In this document: in pieces, positions 16,670 to 24,831 of the stretch | Layout of the letters: every line of letters begins with the position of its first letter | Position numbering within the stretch: the first letter of the stretch is position 1 | Origin: Mycolicibacterium rutilum | GTDB lineage: Bacteria; Actinomycetota; Actinomycetes; Mycobacteriales; Mycobacteriaceae | Reading direction: 5' to 3' | Assembly: GCF_900108565.1 (NCBI RefSeq) | Contig: NZ_LT629971.1 | Location: 1,488,001-1,552,000 of the forward strand | Length of the DNA stretch: 64,000 nt | Position numbers and translations under genes: made by a program | The notes under the pieces: generated by a model | What the model saw: only the letters and a program-made list of their open reading frames with translations | Told to the model about the DNA's origin: nothing | Database searches by the model: none

Positions 16670-17833
16670 ATGGCCAAGCTGCGCTTCGGATACTTCATCG
16701 CCCCGTTCCACCGCGCCGGCACGAACCCGACGCTCGCGCTGCAGCGGGATCTGGAGTTCATCGAGCACCTCGATGCGCTCGGCTACGACGAAGCCTGGAT
16801 CGGCGAGCATCACTCGGCGGGCAGCGAGATCATCAGCTCTCCGGAGGTGTTCATCGCCGCGGCTTCACAGCGCGCCAAGCGGATTCGGTTCGGCACCGGC
16901 GTCATCTCGCTGGCGTACCACAACCCGCTGTGGGCGGCGGACCGGCTGATGCTGCTCGACCACCTGACGCACGGCCGCATCATCGGCGGCATGGGACCCG
17001 GCTCGTTGCCCACCGATTCGGCGATGATCGGGCTGACCCCGACCGACACTCGCGAACTGCTGGAGACCAACCTCGACATCGTTGTCCGGTTGCTCAGGGG
17101 CGAGACGGTGTCCGCCAAGACCGCCACCCACGAACTCCACGACGCCAAACTGCAACTCGCGCCGTACTCCGAGGACGGCATCCCGCTGGCCGTCGCGGCG
17201 GTGGCCTCGCCGACCGGCGCGCGGCTGGCGGGCAAGCACGGCATCGGCCTGCTCTCGATCGGCGCGACGCTTGTCGTGGAGGGCTTCGACGCGCTGGCGC
17301 ATCACTGGGGCATCGCCGAGGAACGCGCGGCGGCATTCGGCACCACCGTCGACCGCCGCAACTGGTCGCTGGTCTGTCCGATGCACATCGCCGAAACCTA
17401 CGAACAGGCTTGTGCCGATGTGCGTTTCGGGTTGGAGTCCTGGTATCTGTATTTCCAGAAGGTGGCGGCGTTTCCGCAGATGACCATGCCCGGCGACCGC
17501 ATCGACGAGGTCATCGACGTCATCAACGGTGCCGGCGCGGGCGTGATCGGCACCCCCGAACAGGCCCGTGCGCAGGTGCAGCGGCTGTGGGACCAGTCCG
17601 GCGGCTTCGGCTGCATGCTGCAGATGGGCCATGAATGGGCCAACCCGGCCGCCACCAAGCGGTCGGCGGAGTTGTTCGCCGCCGAGGTGATGCCACATTT
17701 CCAGGGTCAGGCGCAGCCGACACTGGACGCCGCCGCGCGTGCCGCCGTGGTGCGCGACGACTTGGCGCAGACCCAGCTGTCGGCGATCGAGCACATGACC
17801 ACCAAATACGAAGCCGAGAAGGACGCCACCTAG
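16670..17833 (+). CDS. LLM-class flavin-dependent oxidoreductase
   Basis: A 387-residue luciferase-like monooxygenase (TIM barrel, FMNH2- or F420-dependent). Motifs include FGYFIAPFHRAG at the N-terminus, LGYDEAWIGEHHSAG (~40-54), RIRFGTGVISLAYHNPLWAA (~70) and GRIIGGMGPGSLPTD (~104). The length and opening resemble limonene 1,2-monooxygenase-type members. The substrate is unknown. It starts 9 bases after DUF456. Its stop is followed by a strong 22-bp hairpin. Confidence 0.88.
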   Translation: MAKLRFGYFIAPFHRAGTNPTLALQRDLEFIEHLDALGYDEAWIGEHHSAGSEIISSPEVFIAAASQRAKRIRFGTGVISLAYHNPLWAADRLMLLDHLTHGRIIGGMGPGSLPTDSAMIGLTPTDTRELLETNLDIVVRLLRGETVSAKTATHELHDAKLQLAPYSEDGIPLAVAAVASPTGARLAGKHGIGLLSIGATLVVEGFDALAHHWGIAEERAAAFGTTVDRRNWSLVCPMHIAETYEQACADVRFGLESWYLYFQKVAAFPQMTMPGDRIDEVIDVINGAGAGVIGTPEQARAQVQRLWDQSGGFGCMLQMGHEWANPAATKRSAELFAAEVMPHFQGQAQPTLDAAARAAVVRDDLAQTQLSAIEHMTTKYEAEKDAT

Positions 17834-17838
17834 CCCGG

Positions 17839-17895
17839 CGAACGTTGATTACCGCTCGAAGATCCGCCGAAATTTCGAGCGGTAATCAACGTTCG
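17839..17895. terminator. large perfect hairpin between convergent genes
   Basis: Arms 17839-17860 and 17874-17895 are perfectly complementary over 22 bp around a 13-base loop. It lies between the flavin oxidoreductase stop and the ptbB stop, so it could terminate both transcripts. There is no U-tract. The length and AT-rich core (GTTGATTA) also allow it to be a dispersed palindromic repeat. Confidence 0.6.
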
Positions 17896-17931
17896 GCGCT
17901 CAGCCCACGAGGGGCGCTCAGCCCAGGAGGG
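17896..17931. repeat. 18-bp tandem duplication at the ptbB 3' end
   Basis: GCGCTCAGCCCACGAGGG (17896-17913) is followed directly by GCGCTCAGCCCAGGAGGG, with one mismatch. The second copy contains the ptbB stop codon and last codons; the first reproduces a second in-frame stop 18 bases on. It reads as a recent slippage event. Confidence 0.6.
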
Positions 17932-18715
17932 CGGCCCGCAGGCGCTGCACGTCCTCGTCGCCGACCCCGGCCGCCTCCAGGTAACCGCGCAGCGAGCCGT
18001 AGTGCTCGTCGATCGCGCGCCGGGCGGTCTCCAGGTAGCCCTCGCGCACGCCCAGCACGGCGTCGGTCAACCGCGCCTCGACAAAGGTGACCTCCTCGGC
18101 GGTCTCGGTGCGCTCACGGACCGACTGCAGGATCTGTTCGCGCAGCTGCGGTACCGCATCATTGCTGCGCAGGAAGTCGGCCATCACGGCGTCCCGATCG
18201 ACGCCGACGGCATCGAGCACGGTGGCCACGGTGAAACCGGTGCGGTCCTTACCCGCGAAGCAGTGCGCGATCAGCGGCCGCCCGTCGGCGAGCAGCGAGA
18301 CTACCTGGCGGATCGCCCGCCGCGCACCCGGCAACGTCGGAAACCGTTGGTACTCCTCGGTCATGAACCGGCCGGCGGCGACGGCGACATCCTCGTCGTC
18401 GGGCTTCTCGCCCATCATTTTCTGAAACGCCGTCTCGTGAGGCGCCTCCCCGTTGCTCGCGGCGAGTTCGTGAAAGTGCAGCAGGTGCACCGCGACGCCC
18501 GGCGGCACCGCCCCGCCGCCGTGCCGCTCCACCTCGCGCGCCGACCGTAGATCGGCGACGTCGCTGATACCCAACCGGCGCAACACGTCTCGGCCGGCGT
18601 CGTCGAGCCCGCTCAGTTCGCTGGACCGGAAGAACCGCCCGGGCCGCACTCCGGTCTCGGCGGCGACGTCACGGAAGTTCCAGGCGCCCGACAGTTCTCC
18701 GGTCCCGGCCGTCAC
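17918..18715 (-). CDS. ptbB: PtbB/MptpB-type protein tyrosine/lipid phosphatase (Rv0153c-like)
   Basis: A 265-residue phosphatase with the P-loop HCFAGKDRTG (~160-170): Cys nucleophile, Lys and Asp in the loop, and Arg. That pattern is characteristic of the triple-specificity MptpB family. The N-terminal NFRDV motif (~13-17) is also present. M. tuberculosis PtpB is secreted and acts in macrophages; here, in a probable environmental species, the role is open. The start overlaps the fadE2 stop by 4 bases (ATGA), so the two form an operon as in M. tuberculosis. Confidence 0.9.
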   Translation of the reverse strand: MTAGTGELSGAWNFRDVAAETGVRPGRFFRSSELSGLDDAGRDVLRRLGISDVADLRSAREVERHGGGAVPPGVAVHLLHFHELAASNGEAPHETAFQKMMGEKPDDEDVAVAAGRFMTEEYQRFPTLPGARRAIRQVVSLLADGRPLIAHCFAGKDRTGFTVATVLDAVGVDRDAVMADFLRSNDAVPQLREQILQSVRERTETAEEVTFVEARLTDAVLGVREGYLETARRAIDEHYGSLRGYLEAAGVGDEDVQRLRAALLG

Positions 18716-19956
18716 CGCTGGGTCACCGCCGCGGCGAAAGCGCTTTTCTCCCTACCCAGTTCGGCGCGGGCGATGGTGCGCATGTGCACCTCGTCGGGGC
18801 CGTCGAACAGCCGCATCGCGCGGTGCCAGGCATACAGCCGCGCCAGCGGCACGTCGTCGCTGATGCCCATCCCGCCGTGCACCTGGATGGCACGGTCGAT
18901 GACGTTGCACGCCATCTGCGGAGCGACGGCCTTGATCTGCGCGACCAGCACCTGCGCGTCCTTGCTCTTGTTGCCCTGCTGATCGATGGTCCACGCCGCC
19001 TTGTGGCACAGCAGCCGCGCCTGGTCGATCTCGTTGCGCGACTTGGCGATCGACTCTCGGACCACACCCTGTTCGGCCAGCGGCTTGCCGAACGCCACCC
19101 GCTTCTGCACGCGGTCGATCATCAGTGCCAACGCCCGCTCGGCCGCGCCGATCGCACGCATGCAGTGGTGGATCCGGCCGGGGCCGAGCCGCGCCTGCGC
19201 GATCGCGAAGCCGCTGCCCTCTTCGTGCAGCAGGTTCTCGGCGGGCACCCGCACGTTGTCGAAGACGATCTCGCAGTGCCCGTGCTGGTCCTGCCAGCCG
19301 AACACCGGCAGCGAGCGCTGGATGTCGACGCCGGGGGTGTCGGTCGGCACCAGGATCATCGACTGCTGCTGATGGCTGGCCGCGTCCGGGTTGGTGCGGC
19401 CCATCACGATGAGGATCTTGCAGCGCGGGTCGGCCGCACCGGTGATCCACCACTTACGGCCGTTGATGACGTAGTCGTCCCCGTCGCGCAGCATGGTCGT
19501 CTCGATGTTGCGGGCGTCGCTGGAAGCCACCGCGGGCTCGGTCATCGCGAACGCGCTGCGGATCTCACCGTTCAGCAGCGGCTCGAGCCACTGCTTGCGC
19601 TGCTGTTCGGTGGCGAACAGGTGCAGCGTCTCCATGTTGCCGGTGTCGGGCGCTGCGCAGTTGGTGACCTCCGGGGCGATCTCCATGCTCCAGCCGGTCA
19701 GCTCCGCCAGCTGCGCGTACTCGAGGTTGGACAATCCGGACTCGGGCGGCAGGAACAGGTTCCACAGCCCACGCTCCTTGGCCAGCTTCTTGAGGTCCTC
19801 GACGACCGGCGGGACGGTGAAGTCCTTGGGACCCTTCTCCTCGCGATAGGCGTGGTAGTCAGCCTCGGCGGGGAAGACGAATTCCGTCATGAACGCGGTC
19901 AGGCGATCGTGGTAATCCTGCGCCTTGGCCGACATCGCGAAGTCCATGCCCGCCAC
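18712..19956 (-). CDS. fadE2: acyl-CoA dehydrogenase FadE2 (Rv0154c-like)
   Basis: A 414-residue acyl-CoA dehydrogenase of the ACAD10/11-like group. Motifs include AMTEPAVASSDARNIET (~138), VINGRKWWITGAADPRC (~163) and the C-terminal IQVHGGMGISDDVPLARLYA (~360-380). In the place of the usual catalytic Glu in the final loop is GPDEVHMRTIAR (~390). The ATG at 19956 gives MAGMDFAMS; 19947 or 19938 are possible. It is upstream of and overlaps ptbB. Confidence 0.9.
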   Translation of the reverse strand: MAGMDFAMSAKAQDYHDRLTAFMTEFVFPAEADYHAYREEKGPKDFTVPPVVEDLKKLAKERGLWNLFLPPESGLSNLEYAQLAELTGWSMEIAPEVTNCAAPDTGNMETLHLFATEQQRKQWLEPLLNGEIRSAFAMTEPAVASSDARNIETTMLRDGDDYVINGRKWWITGAADPRCKILIVMGRTNPDAASHQQQSMILVPTDTPGVDIQRSLPVFGWQDQHGHCEIVFDNVRVPAENLLHEEGSGFAIAQARLGPGRIHHCMRAIGAAERALALMIDRVQKRVAFGKPLAEQGVVRESIAKSRNEIDQARLLCHKAAWTIDQQGNKSKDAQVLVAQIKAVAPQMACNVIDRAIQVHGGMGISDDVPLARLYAWHRAMRLFDGPDEVHMRTIARAELGREKSAFAAAVTQR

Positions 19957-19970
19957 GATATGACACTAAG

Positions 19971-20225
19971 TCAGACAGGTTTGTGGGGCGTCGGGCTCTG
20001 CCCGGACTCCCACTTGGACTCCAGCGACCGGGTGATCCGGGTGCCCGCCGGATAGCGCACCTCGAAGGTCTGCGCGTCGGGCGCCTCGAACGTGATGAGG
20101 AAGCCGTCGTCGACGGTCTCCTTGTGCACCACCTTCGCGGCCAAAGTCTCGTTGTCGCGGTCGACAGCGACGATGTCGCCCGGCGCCACGTCGTCGATCA
20201 GGTCATTGCTCGAGATGTTCGACAT
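19971..20225 (-). CDS. small hypothetical protein
   Basis: An 84-residue acidic, beta-rich protein with no signal peptide (VAPGDIVAVDRDNETLAAK, then a valine-rich middle). The spacing of short strands suggests a small barrel, but I do not recognise a family. ATG 20225 follows GGAGG closely; an upstream in-frame codon (20273) would add an unlikely tail. It lies 14 bases upstream of fadE2 on the same strand and may lead that operon. Confidence 0.65.
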   Translation of the reverse strand: MSNISSNDLIDDVAPGDIVAVDRDNETLAAKVVHKETVDDGFLITFEAPDAQTFEVRYPAGTRITRSLESKWESGQSPTPHKPV

Positions 20226-20249
20226 ACCTCCGACGTTAGCCGCACATGG

Positions 20250-20292
20250 AGAAGCCCTCCCCGGGAGTGCCACGTCGTCGGGGAGGGCTTCT
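20250..20292 (-). terminator. hairpin terminator
   Basis: AGAAGCCCTCCCC (20250-20262) pairs perfectly with GGGGAGGGCTTCT (20280-20292), a 13-bp stem with a 17-base loop. It lies 10 bases past the stop of the small exported protein gene on the minus strand and separates it from the 84-residue gene. Confidence 0.7.
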
Positions 20293-20302
20293 GGTCTGAG
20301 GG

Positions 20303-20551
20303 TCAGCGGCGGCCGGCCGCCAAGTCCTGGGCGTAGACCAGGCCGTGGTGGTGCGTGCCTGCCGGCATCTCTGGGGCCGGGTGGGCCTTGACGCTCGGGC
20401 CGGCGACGATGCCGGGCCGCGGCGTCGTGTCGTGCGAGTAGGTGCCCGCGCTGGCGGCGCCCGCGAAGCCGAGCGCTCCGGCGGCGATGCCTGCGGCGAC
20501 GGCCGGCAGGGCGAAGAAGCGGGCGATACGGCGGGTGGTGTTCGTGGTCAT
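20303..20551 (-). CDS. small exported protein, His-rich tail
   Basis: An 82-residue protein with a Sec signal peptide (RRIARFFALPAVAAGIAAGA, cleavage after ASA near residue 35). The ~47-residue mature peptide is rich in Pro/His, including TYSHDTTPRPG and GTHHHGLVYAQDLA. A metal-binding role is conceivable from the histidines but unproven. The minus-strand GGAGGA lies before the ATG. A 13-bp hairpin follows the stop. Confidence 0.75.
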   Translation of the reverse strand: MTTNTTRRIARFFALPAVAAGIAAGALGFAGAASAGTYSHDTTPRPGIVAGPSVKAHPAPEMPAGTHHHGLVYAQDLAAGRR

Positions 20552-20724
20552 TTCGAATCCTCCTGTGTGCGTGTACTTTTCGGTTTGTCTGCCGGTGTGT
20601 TCCGGCGATGACTCAAGAATGCGGCATCGGCGCGTCCCGGTCTGTCGACCGGCTGGGGGATGAGCGGGTGGAATCGCGTGTCCACCGATCGGGGGAACGG
20701 TTGCTGTGCGAAGCTGATCGCGTG

Positions 20725-21360
20725 GTGGACCGGGTCACGGTGGTGGTTGGCGACGACCATCCGATGTTTCGCGACGGCGTGGTCCGCGCGCTGGTCAACA
20801 GCGGTCAGATCGACGTGCTGGCCGAGGCCGACGACGGGGTGAGCGCGCTGGCGGCGATCCGGGCGCACAACCCGCAGGTGGCGCTGCTGGACTACCGCAT
20901 GCCCGGGATGGACGGCGCCGAGGTGGCGGCCGCGGTCACCCGCGACGAGCTGCCGACCCGCGTGCTGCTGGTCTCCGCGCACGACGAGGCCGCGATCGTC
21001 TACCAGGCGCTGCAGAACGGCGCGGCCGGTTTCCTACCCAAGGAGTCCAGCCGCTCGGAGCTGGTCAACGCGGTGCTCGACTGCGCGAAGGGCCGCGACG
21101 TCGTCGCGCCGAGCCTGGCCGCCGGGCTGGCCGGCGAGATCCGCAAGCGCGCCGAACCCGAGGGGCCGGTGCTCAGCCCCCGCGAGCGTGAGGTGCTCAA
21201 GCTGATCGCCGAGGGCATCAGCATCCCGGCGATGGCCAAGCAGCTGTTCCTGGCGCCGTCGACGGTGAAGACGCACGTCCAGCGCCTGTACGAGAAGCTC
21301 GGCGTCAACGACCGCGGCGCCGCCGTCGCCGAGGCGATGCGCCGCAAGCTCCTGGACTGA
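20725..21360 (+). CDS. NarL/LuxR-family response regulator
   Basis: About 211 residues. The receiver domain has the acidic pocket DDHPMF (~9-14), phospho-acceptor Asp in VALLDYRMPGMDG (~55), Ser in LLVSAHD (~83) and Lys in FLPKESSRSE (~105). The C-terminal LuxR HTH (LSPREREVLKLIAEGISIPA through TVKTHVQRLYEKLG) spans about 145-205. The start is uncertain: GTG 20725 gives MDRVTVVVGDD, while GTG 20722 and 20668 are also in frame. It forms a two-component pair with the kinase 6 bases downstream. Confidence 0.88.
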   Translation: MDRVTVVVGDDHPMFRDGVVRALVNSGQIDVLAEADDGVSALAAIRAHNPQVALLDYRMPGMDGAEVAAAVTRDELPTRVLLVSAHDEAAIVYQALQNGAAGFLPKESSRSELVNAVLDCAKGRDVVAPSLAAGLAGEIRKRAEPEGPVLSPREREVLKLIAEGISIPAMAKQLFLAPSTVKTHVQRLYEKLGVNDRGAAVAEAMRRKLLD

Positions 21361-21366
21361 ACCGGC

Positions 21367-22560
21367 ATGGACCGCCTCGCGCGCCTCTTCGCCGCCGAAC
21401 CTGTTCGCGTCACCGCGGTGTTGCGGTTGCCGCTGATCGCGCTGATCGCGGTGCTGGTGTGGGTGTGGGAGGTCGACCACTGGTTGCCGATGGTCTACGT
21501 GGTGGTGCTGGGCGTGTGGGCGGTGGCCGCGGTCCTGTGGCTGGTGCTGGTGTCGCGCGGCCCAACGCTGCCCCGGTGGGCCGACTGGGCGTCGACGAGC
21601 ATCGACGTGCTGGTCGTCGTCGTGCTGTGCCTGGTGTCCGGCGGGGCCACCGCGGCGCTGCTGCCGGTGTTCTTCCTGCTGCCGATCGCGGTGGCGTTCC
21701 AGGACCGCCCGCTGCTGACGGCGCTGCTGGGCGTCGGCACCGCGGTGGCCTACCTCGCGGTGTGGATCGTCTACTCCAAACGCGACGACACCGTCGGCAT
21801 GCCGAACGTGGTGTACACCCAGTTCGGTTTCCTGCTGTGGTCGGCGGTCGCGACGTCCGCGCTGTGTGTGGTGCTGGTGCGCAGGCAGGCCCGGGTGCTC
21901 AAGCTGCAGGAGGTGCGACGACAACTGGTGTCCGAGGCGATGCAGGCCGACGAGCGGCACAACCGCGAGGTCGCCGAACATCTGCACGACGGCCCGCTGC
22001 AGACGCTGCTGGCCGCGCGGCTGGATCTCGATGAGGTCCGCGAACGCGTCGACGATCCCGCGCTCGATGCGGCGCACGCCGCGCTGCAGCAGACCGCCGC
22101 CGCGCTGCGCTCGACGGTGACCGAGCTGCACCCGCAGGTGCTGGCTCAGCTCGGGCTCACACCCGCGGTGCGAGAGTTGGTGCGGCAGTTCGAATCTCGC
22201 GGTGGTTGCACGGTGGAGGCCGAGCTCGACGAGGTCGGCAAGCCCGAGTCGCAGCAGTTGCTGTACCGGGCGGCCCGCGAACTGCTGACCAACATCGGTA
22301 AGCACGCCGGCGCGACGACGGTGCACGTCGGGTTGGTGCGGCGCGGCGACCGGATCGTGCTGACGGTCACCGACGACGGGCGCGGTTTCGACCCGGCGGT
22401 CGTCGAGAAGTATGTCGCCGACGGACACATCGGGCTGGGCTCGCTGCTGGCCCGCTTCGACGCGATGGGCGGTTCGATGGAGGTCCACTCGGCCCCGGGG
22501 CGGGGGACGCAGGTGATAGCCACCTCGCCGCCGGAGACTCCTCCCGGCGAACAGACGTGA
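21367..22560 (+). CDS. sensor histidine kinase (HisKA_3 type)
   Basis: A 397-residue membrane kinase with about five or six hydrophobic segments in residues 15-175 and no large extracellular loop, so it may sense a membrane or intramembrane signal. The phospho-acceptor His is in EVAEHLHDGPLQTLLAAR (~200). The N box is ELLTNIGKHAGA (~305) and the G boxes are TDDGRGFDP (~335) and GLGSLLARFDAMGGSMEV (~357-375). It partners the response regulator just upstream. The signal and target genes are unknown. Confidence 0.9.
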   Translation: MDRLARLFAAEPVRVTAVLRLPLIALIAVLVWVWEVDHWLPMVYVVVLGVWAVAAVLWLVLVSRGPTLPRWADWASTSIDVLVVVVLCLVSGGATAALLPVFFLLPIAVAFQDRPLLTALLGVGTAVAYLAVWIVYSKRDDTVGMPNVVYTQFGFLLWSAVATSALCVVLVRRQARVLKLQEVRRQLVSEAMQADERHNREVAEHLHDGPLQTLLAARLDLDEVRERVDDPALDAAHAALQQTAAALRSTVTELHPQVLAQLGLTPAVRELVRQFESRGGCTVEAELDEVGKPESQQLLYRAARELLTNIGKHAGATTVHVGLVRRGDRIVLTVTDDGRGFDPAVVEKYVADGHIGLGSLLARFDAMGGSMEVHSAPGRGTQVIATSPPETPPGEQT

Positions 22561-22594
22561 AATGCCCCGTCCGCGGGGGTTTTCGGGGCAATTT
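22561..22594. terminator. bidirectional hairpin between kinase and acyl-CoA dehydrogenase genes
   Basis: TGCCCCG (22563-22569) pairs with CGGGGCA (22584-22590), flanked by AA on the left and ATTT on the right. It sits just after the kinase stop and before the convergent gene's stop, so it can serve either strand. Confidence 0.6.
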
Positions 22595-22611
22595 GTGACT
22601 GCTCGGCGAGT

Positions 22612-23751
22612 CTAACCAGACAGCCCGCGGGCGATGACGAGGCGCTGAATCTGGTTGGTGCCCTCGAAGATCTGGGTGATCTTGGCTTCGCGCATGTACC
22701 GCTCGACGCGGTAGTCGCGGGTGTAGCCGGCGCCGCCGAACACCTGCACCGCGTCGGTGGTGACCTTCATCGCGGCGTCGGTGGCGGTCAGCTTCGCGAC
22801 GCTGGCCTGCTGCGAGTACGGCCGGCCGAGGTCGCGACGGCGGGCCGCGTCGAGATACGTCGCGCGTGCGGTGGCGACCGCCGCCGCCATGTCGGCCAGC
22901 AGAAACCCCAGCCCCTGATGGTCGATGATCTTGCGGCCGAATGTGGTTCGCTCGTTGGCGTAGGCGACCGCCTCGTCGAGTGCGGCCTGCGCCAGCCCGG
23001 TCGCCACCGCGGCGATGCCGAGCCGGCCGGAGTCCAGCGCCGAGAACGCGATCTGCAGGCCCTGACCTTCGGCGCCGATCAGCCGGTCGGCGTCGAGGTG
23101 CGCGTCCTCGTAGAACGCCGACGTGGTCGGGATCGCGTGCAGGCCCATCTTCTCCTCGGGCTTGCCGAACGTCAGACCGGACAGATCACCGGGCACCAAG
23201 AAACAGGAGATTCCTTTACTGCCTTCCCCTGTCCGCGCGAACAGCGTGTAGAAGTCCGCCCGCCCGCCGTGGGTGATCCACGACTTCGAGCCGTTGAGCA
23301 CATAGCCGCCGTCGGCCCTCACCGCCTTGCACTGCAGCGCCGCCGCGTCCGAACCGGCCTGCGGTTCGCTCAGGCTGTACGCGCCGATCTGCTCGCCGGA
23401 CAGCATCGCAGGCAACCACCGCTGCTTCTGCTCGTCGGTGCCGAACACCAGCAGCGGGTGCGACGACAGGCTGTGCACGCTGACCGCCACCGCGACCGCC
23501 GCCCAGCGCGCCGCCAGTTCCTCGAGCACCTGCAGGTACACCTCGTACGGCTGACCGCCGCCGCCCCACTCCTCGGGCTGCGGCAGGCTCAGCAGCCCCG
23601 CCGCCCCCAGCTGCGCCATCACGCCGTCGGGATAGCGCTCGTCCTTCTCGTGCTCGTCGACGATCGGATCGAGCACCTTGTCGGCGATGTCGCGGGCGAG
23701 CGCGATCAGGTCCTCGGCATCGCTGCTGGGTAGGAGCCGGTCGACGGCCAC
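22612..23751 (-). CDS. acyl-CoA dehydrogenase
   Basis: A 379-residue enzyme with the standard ACAD architecture and length. Motifs are AYSLSEPQAGSDAAALQCKA (~130), YVLNGSKSWITHGGRAD (~155), the arginine-rich IQVFGG-like VQVFGGAGYTRDYRVERYMR (~340-360), and the catalytic Glu in IFEGTNQIQRLVIAR (~365). I chose GTG 23751 because GGGAGG lies 5 bases upstream and the product has normal family length; the frame stays open upstream only because it overlaps the DUF4436 gene. Substrate not predictable. Confidence 0.88.
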   Translation of the reverse strand: MAVDRLLPSSDAEDLIALARDIADKVLDPIVDEHEKDERYPDGVMAQLGAAGLLSLPQPEEWGGGGQPYEVYLQVLEELAARWAAVAVAVSVHSLSSHPLLVFGTDEQKQRWLPAMLSGEQIGAYSLSEPQAGSDAAALQCKAVRADGGYVLNGSKSWITHGGRADFYTLFARTGEGSKGISCFLVPGDLSGLTFGKPEEKMGLHAIPTTSAFYEDAHLDADRLIGAEGQGLQIAFSALDSGRLGIAAVATGLAQAALDEAVAYANERTTFGRKIIDHQGLGFLLADMAAAVATARATYLDAARRRDLGRPYSQQASVAKLTATDAAMKVTTDAVQVFGGAGYTRDYRVERYMREAKITQIFEGTNQIQRLVIARGLSG

Positions 23752-23813
23752 CGTGGCCTCCCGTGGTCGAAGTTTGTCAGACAGTTTGCAGATCGAAGCC
23801 ACGATAGGGCCGG

Positions 23814-24767
23814 TCAGTCGGCGCGCCGCCACCAGGCGATGAAGTAGAGCACCATCGCCGCGGTCAACGCGAGCAGCACCCACAACACGAGCGCCTGGTC
23901 GATCCACGCCCCCGGCGGCGGTGCGCCCGGCATGAAGTTGCGGATCGGCACGATCGCGAACAGCATCGCGGCATACCAGGTGGAGAACGGCGGCAGGAAG
24001 TTCTTCCGCCCGCGCAGCATCTCGATCGAGACGAACAGCGCCAGCGCGGGCAGCGTGATCAGCACCAGGCACAGGCCCAGGTCGAAGGCGAGCGCGCCGC
24101 GGGCCCGGCTCAGCGTCACGGTCTCGTAGTCGCCCTCACCCGACGACTGGGTGACCGGACCGCTGCGGGTGCTGGTGATGTCCCAGCCGTTGAGGGTGCC
24201 GGTCACCTCGACCCGGGCCGGTTCGAACGTTCGGTCGTCGCCGGACCCGACCAGCACGTCGGCCCCGAGCGCGCCGATGGTGTACGAGTCGAAGGGCCAC
24301 TTGTCCGGATCGCCCTCGGCGATGATCGTCGTGCTCATCTCCGCGGGCAGCCGCCCGTTGGGTGTCTCCAGGTCCTGAGCCAGGTTGACCTCGTCGAGGA
24401 ACAGCCGGACCGCGACGTCGGTGTTGACGACGTTGAGCGCCGTGTTCAGGTGGTCCTCGGCGGGGAAGACCACCACCTTGGCCTCGACCTCGTTGTCGAC
24501 CGTGTCGATCGAGTGCAGCTTCACCTGCACGACGGTGTCCTCGCTCGCACCGAGATCGGGTGGGCCCAGCGACTCTTCGGATCCGGACACGTAGCGGTAG
24601 CCGAGCAACGAGCCGGCGTAGATGAGCACGACGATCAGCACCGTGCCGGCACTGGCCAGTCGTGCCCGGGTCGTGCTGCGAGGTCTCGACGGTTCGGCTT
24701 CCGGCACCAACGGGATGTTAGTGACGCAGGCGGTGAATACCGGCGGCCCGCCGACGACACGCCGCAC
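23814..24767 (-). CDS. DUF4436 membrane protein
   Basis: About 317 residues: one N-terminal transmembrane helix (VLIVVLIYAGSLLGYRYV), a ~160-residue extracytoplasmic beta-rich domain, and three C-terminal helices (near LCLVLITLPALALFVSIEML, WYAAMLFAIVPIRN and ALVLWVLLALTAAMVLYFIA). This is the DUF4436 layout; function unknown. The start is unclear. GTG 24767 avoids overlap with pntAA. ATG 24833 would put the two divergent start codons almost on top of each other. Confidence 0.72.
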   Translation of the reverse strand: MRRVVGGPPVFTACVTNIPLVPEAEPSRPRSTTRARLASAGTVLIVVLIYAGSLLGYRYVSGSEESLGPPDLGASEDTVVQVKLHSIDTVDNEVEAKVVVFPAEDHLNTALNVVNTDVAVRLFLDEVNLAQDLETPNGRLPAEMSTTIIAEGDPDKWPFDSYTIGALGADVLVGSGDDRTFEPARVEVTGTLNGWDITSTRSGPVTQSSGEGDYETVTLSRARGALAFDLGLCLVLITLPALALFVSIEMLRGRKNFLPPFSTWYAAMLFAIVPIRNFMPGAPPPGAWIDQALVLWVLLALTAAMVLYFIAWWRRAD

Positions 24768-24831
24768 CTCAGTTCCGCGACGAGCCGTACCGATATAGCT
24801 GTGACCAGCGGTAGCGGTTAGGGTGTCCGTC

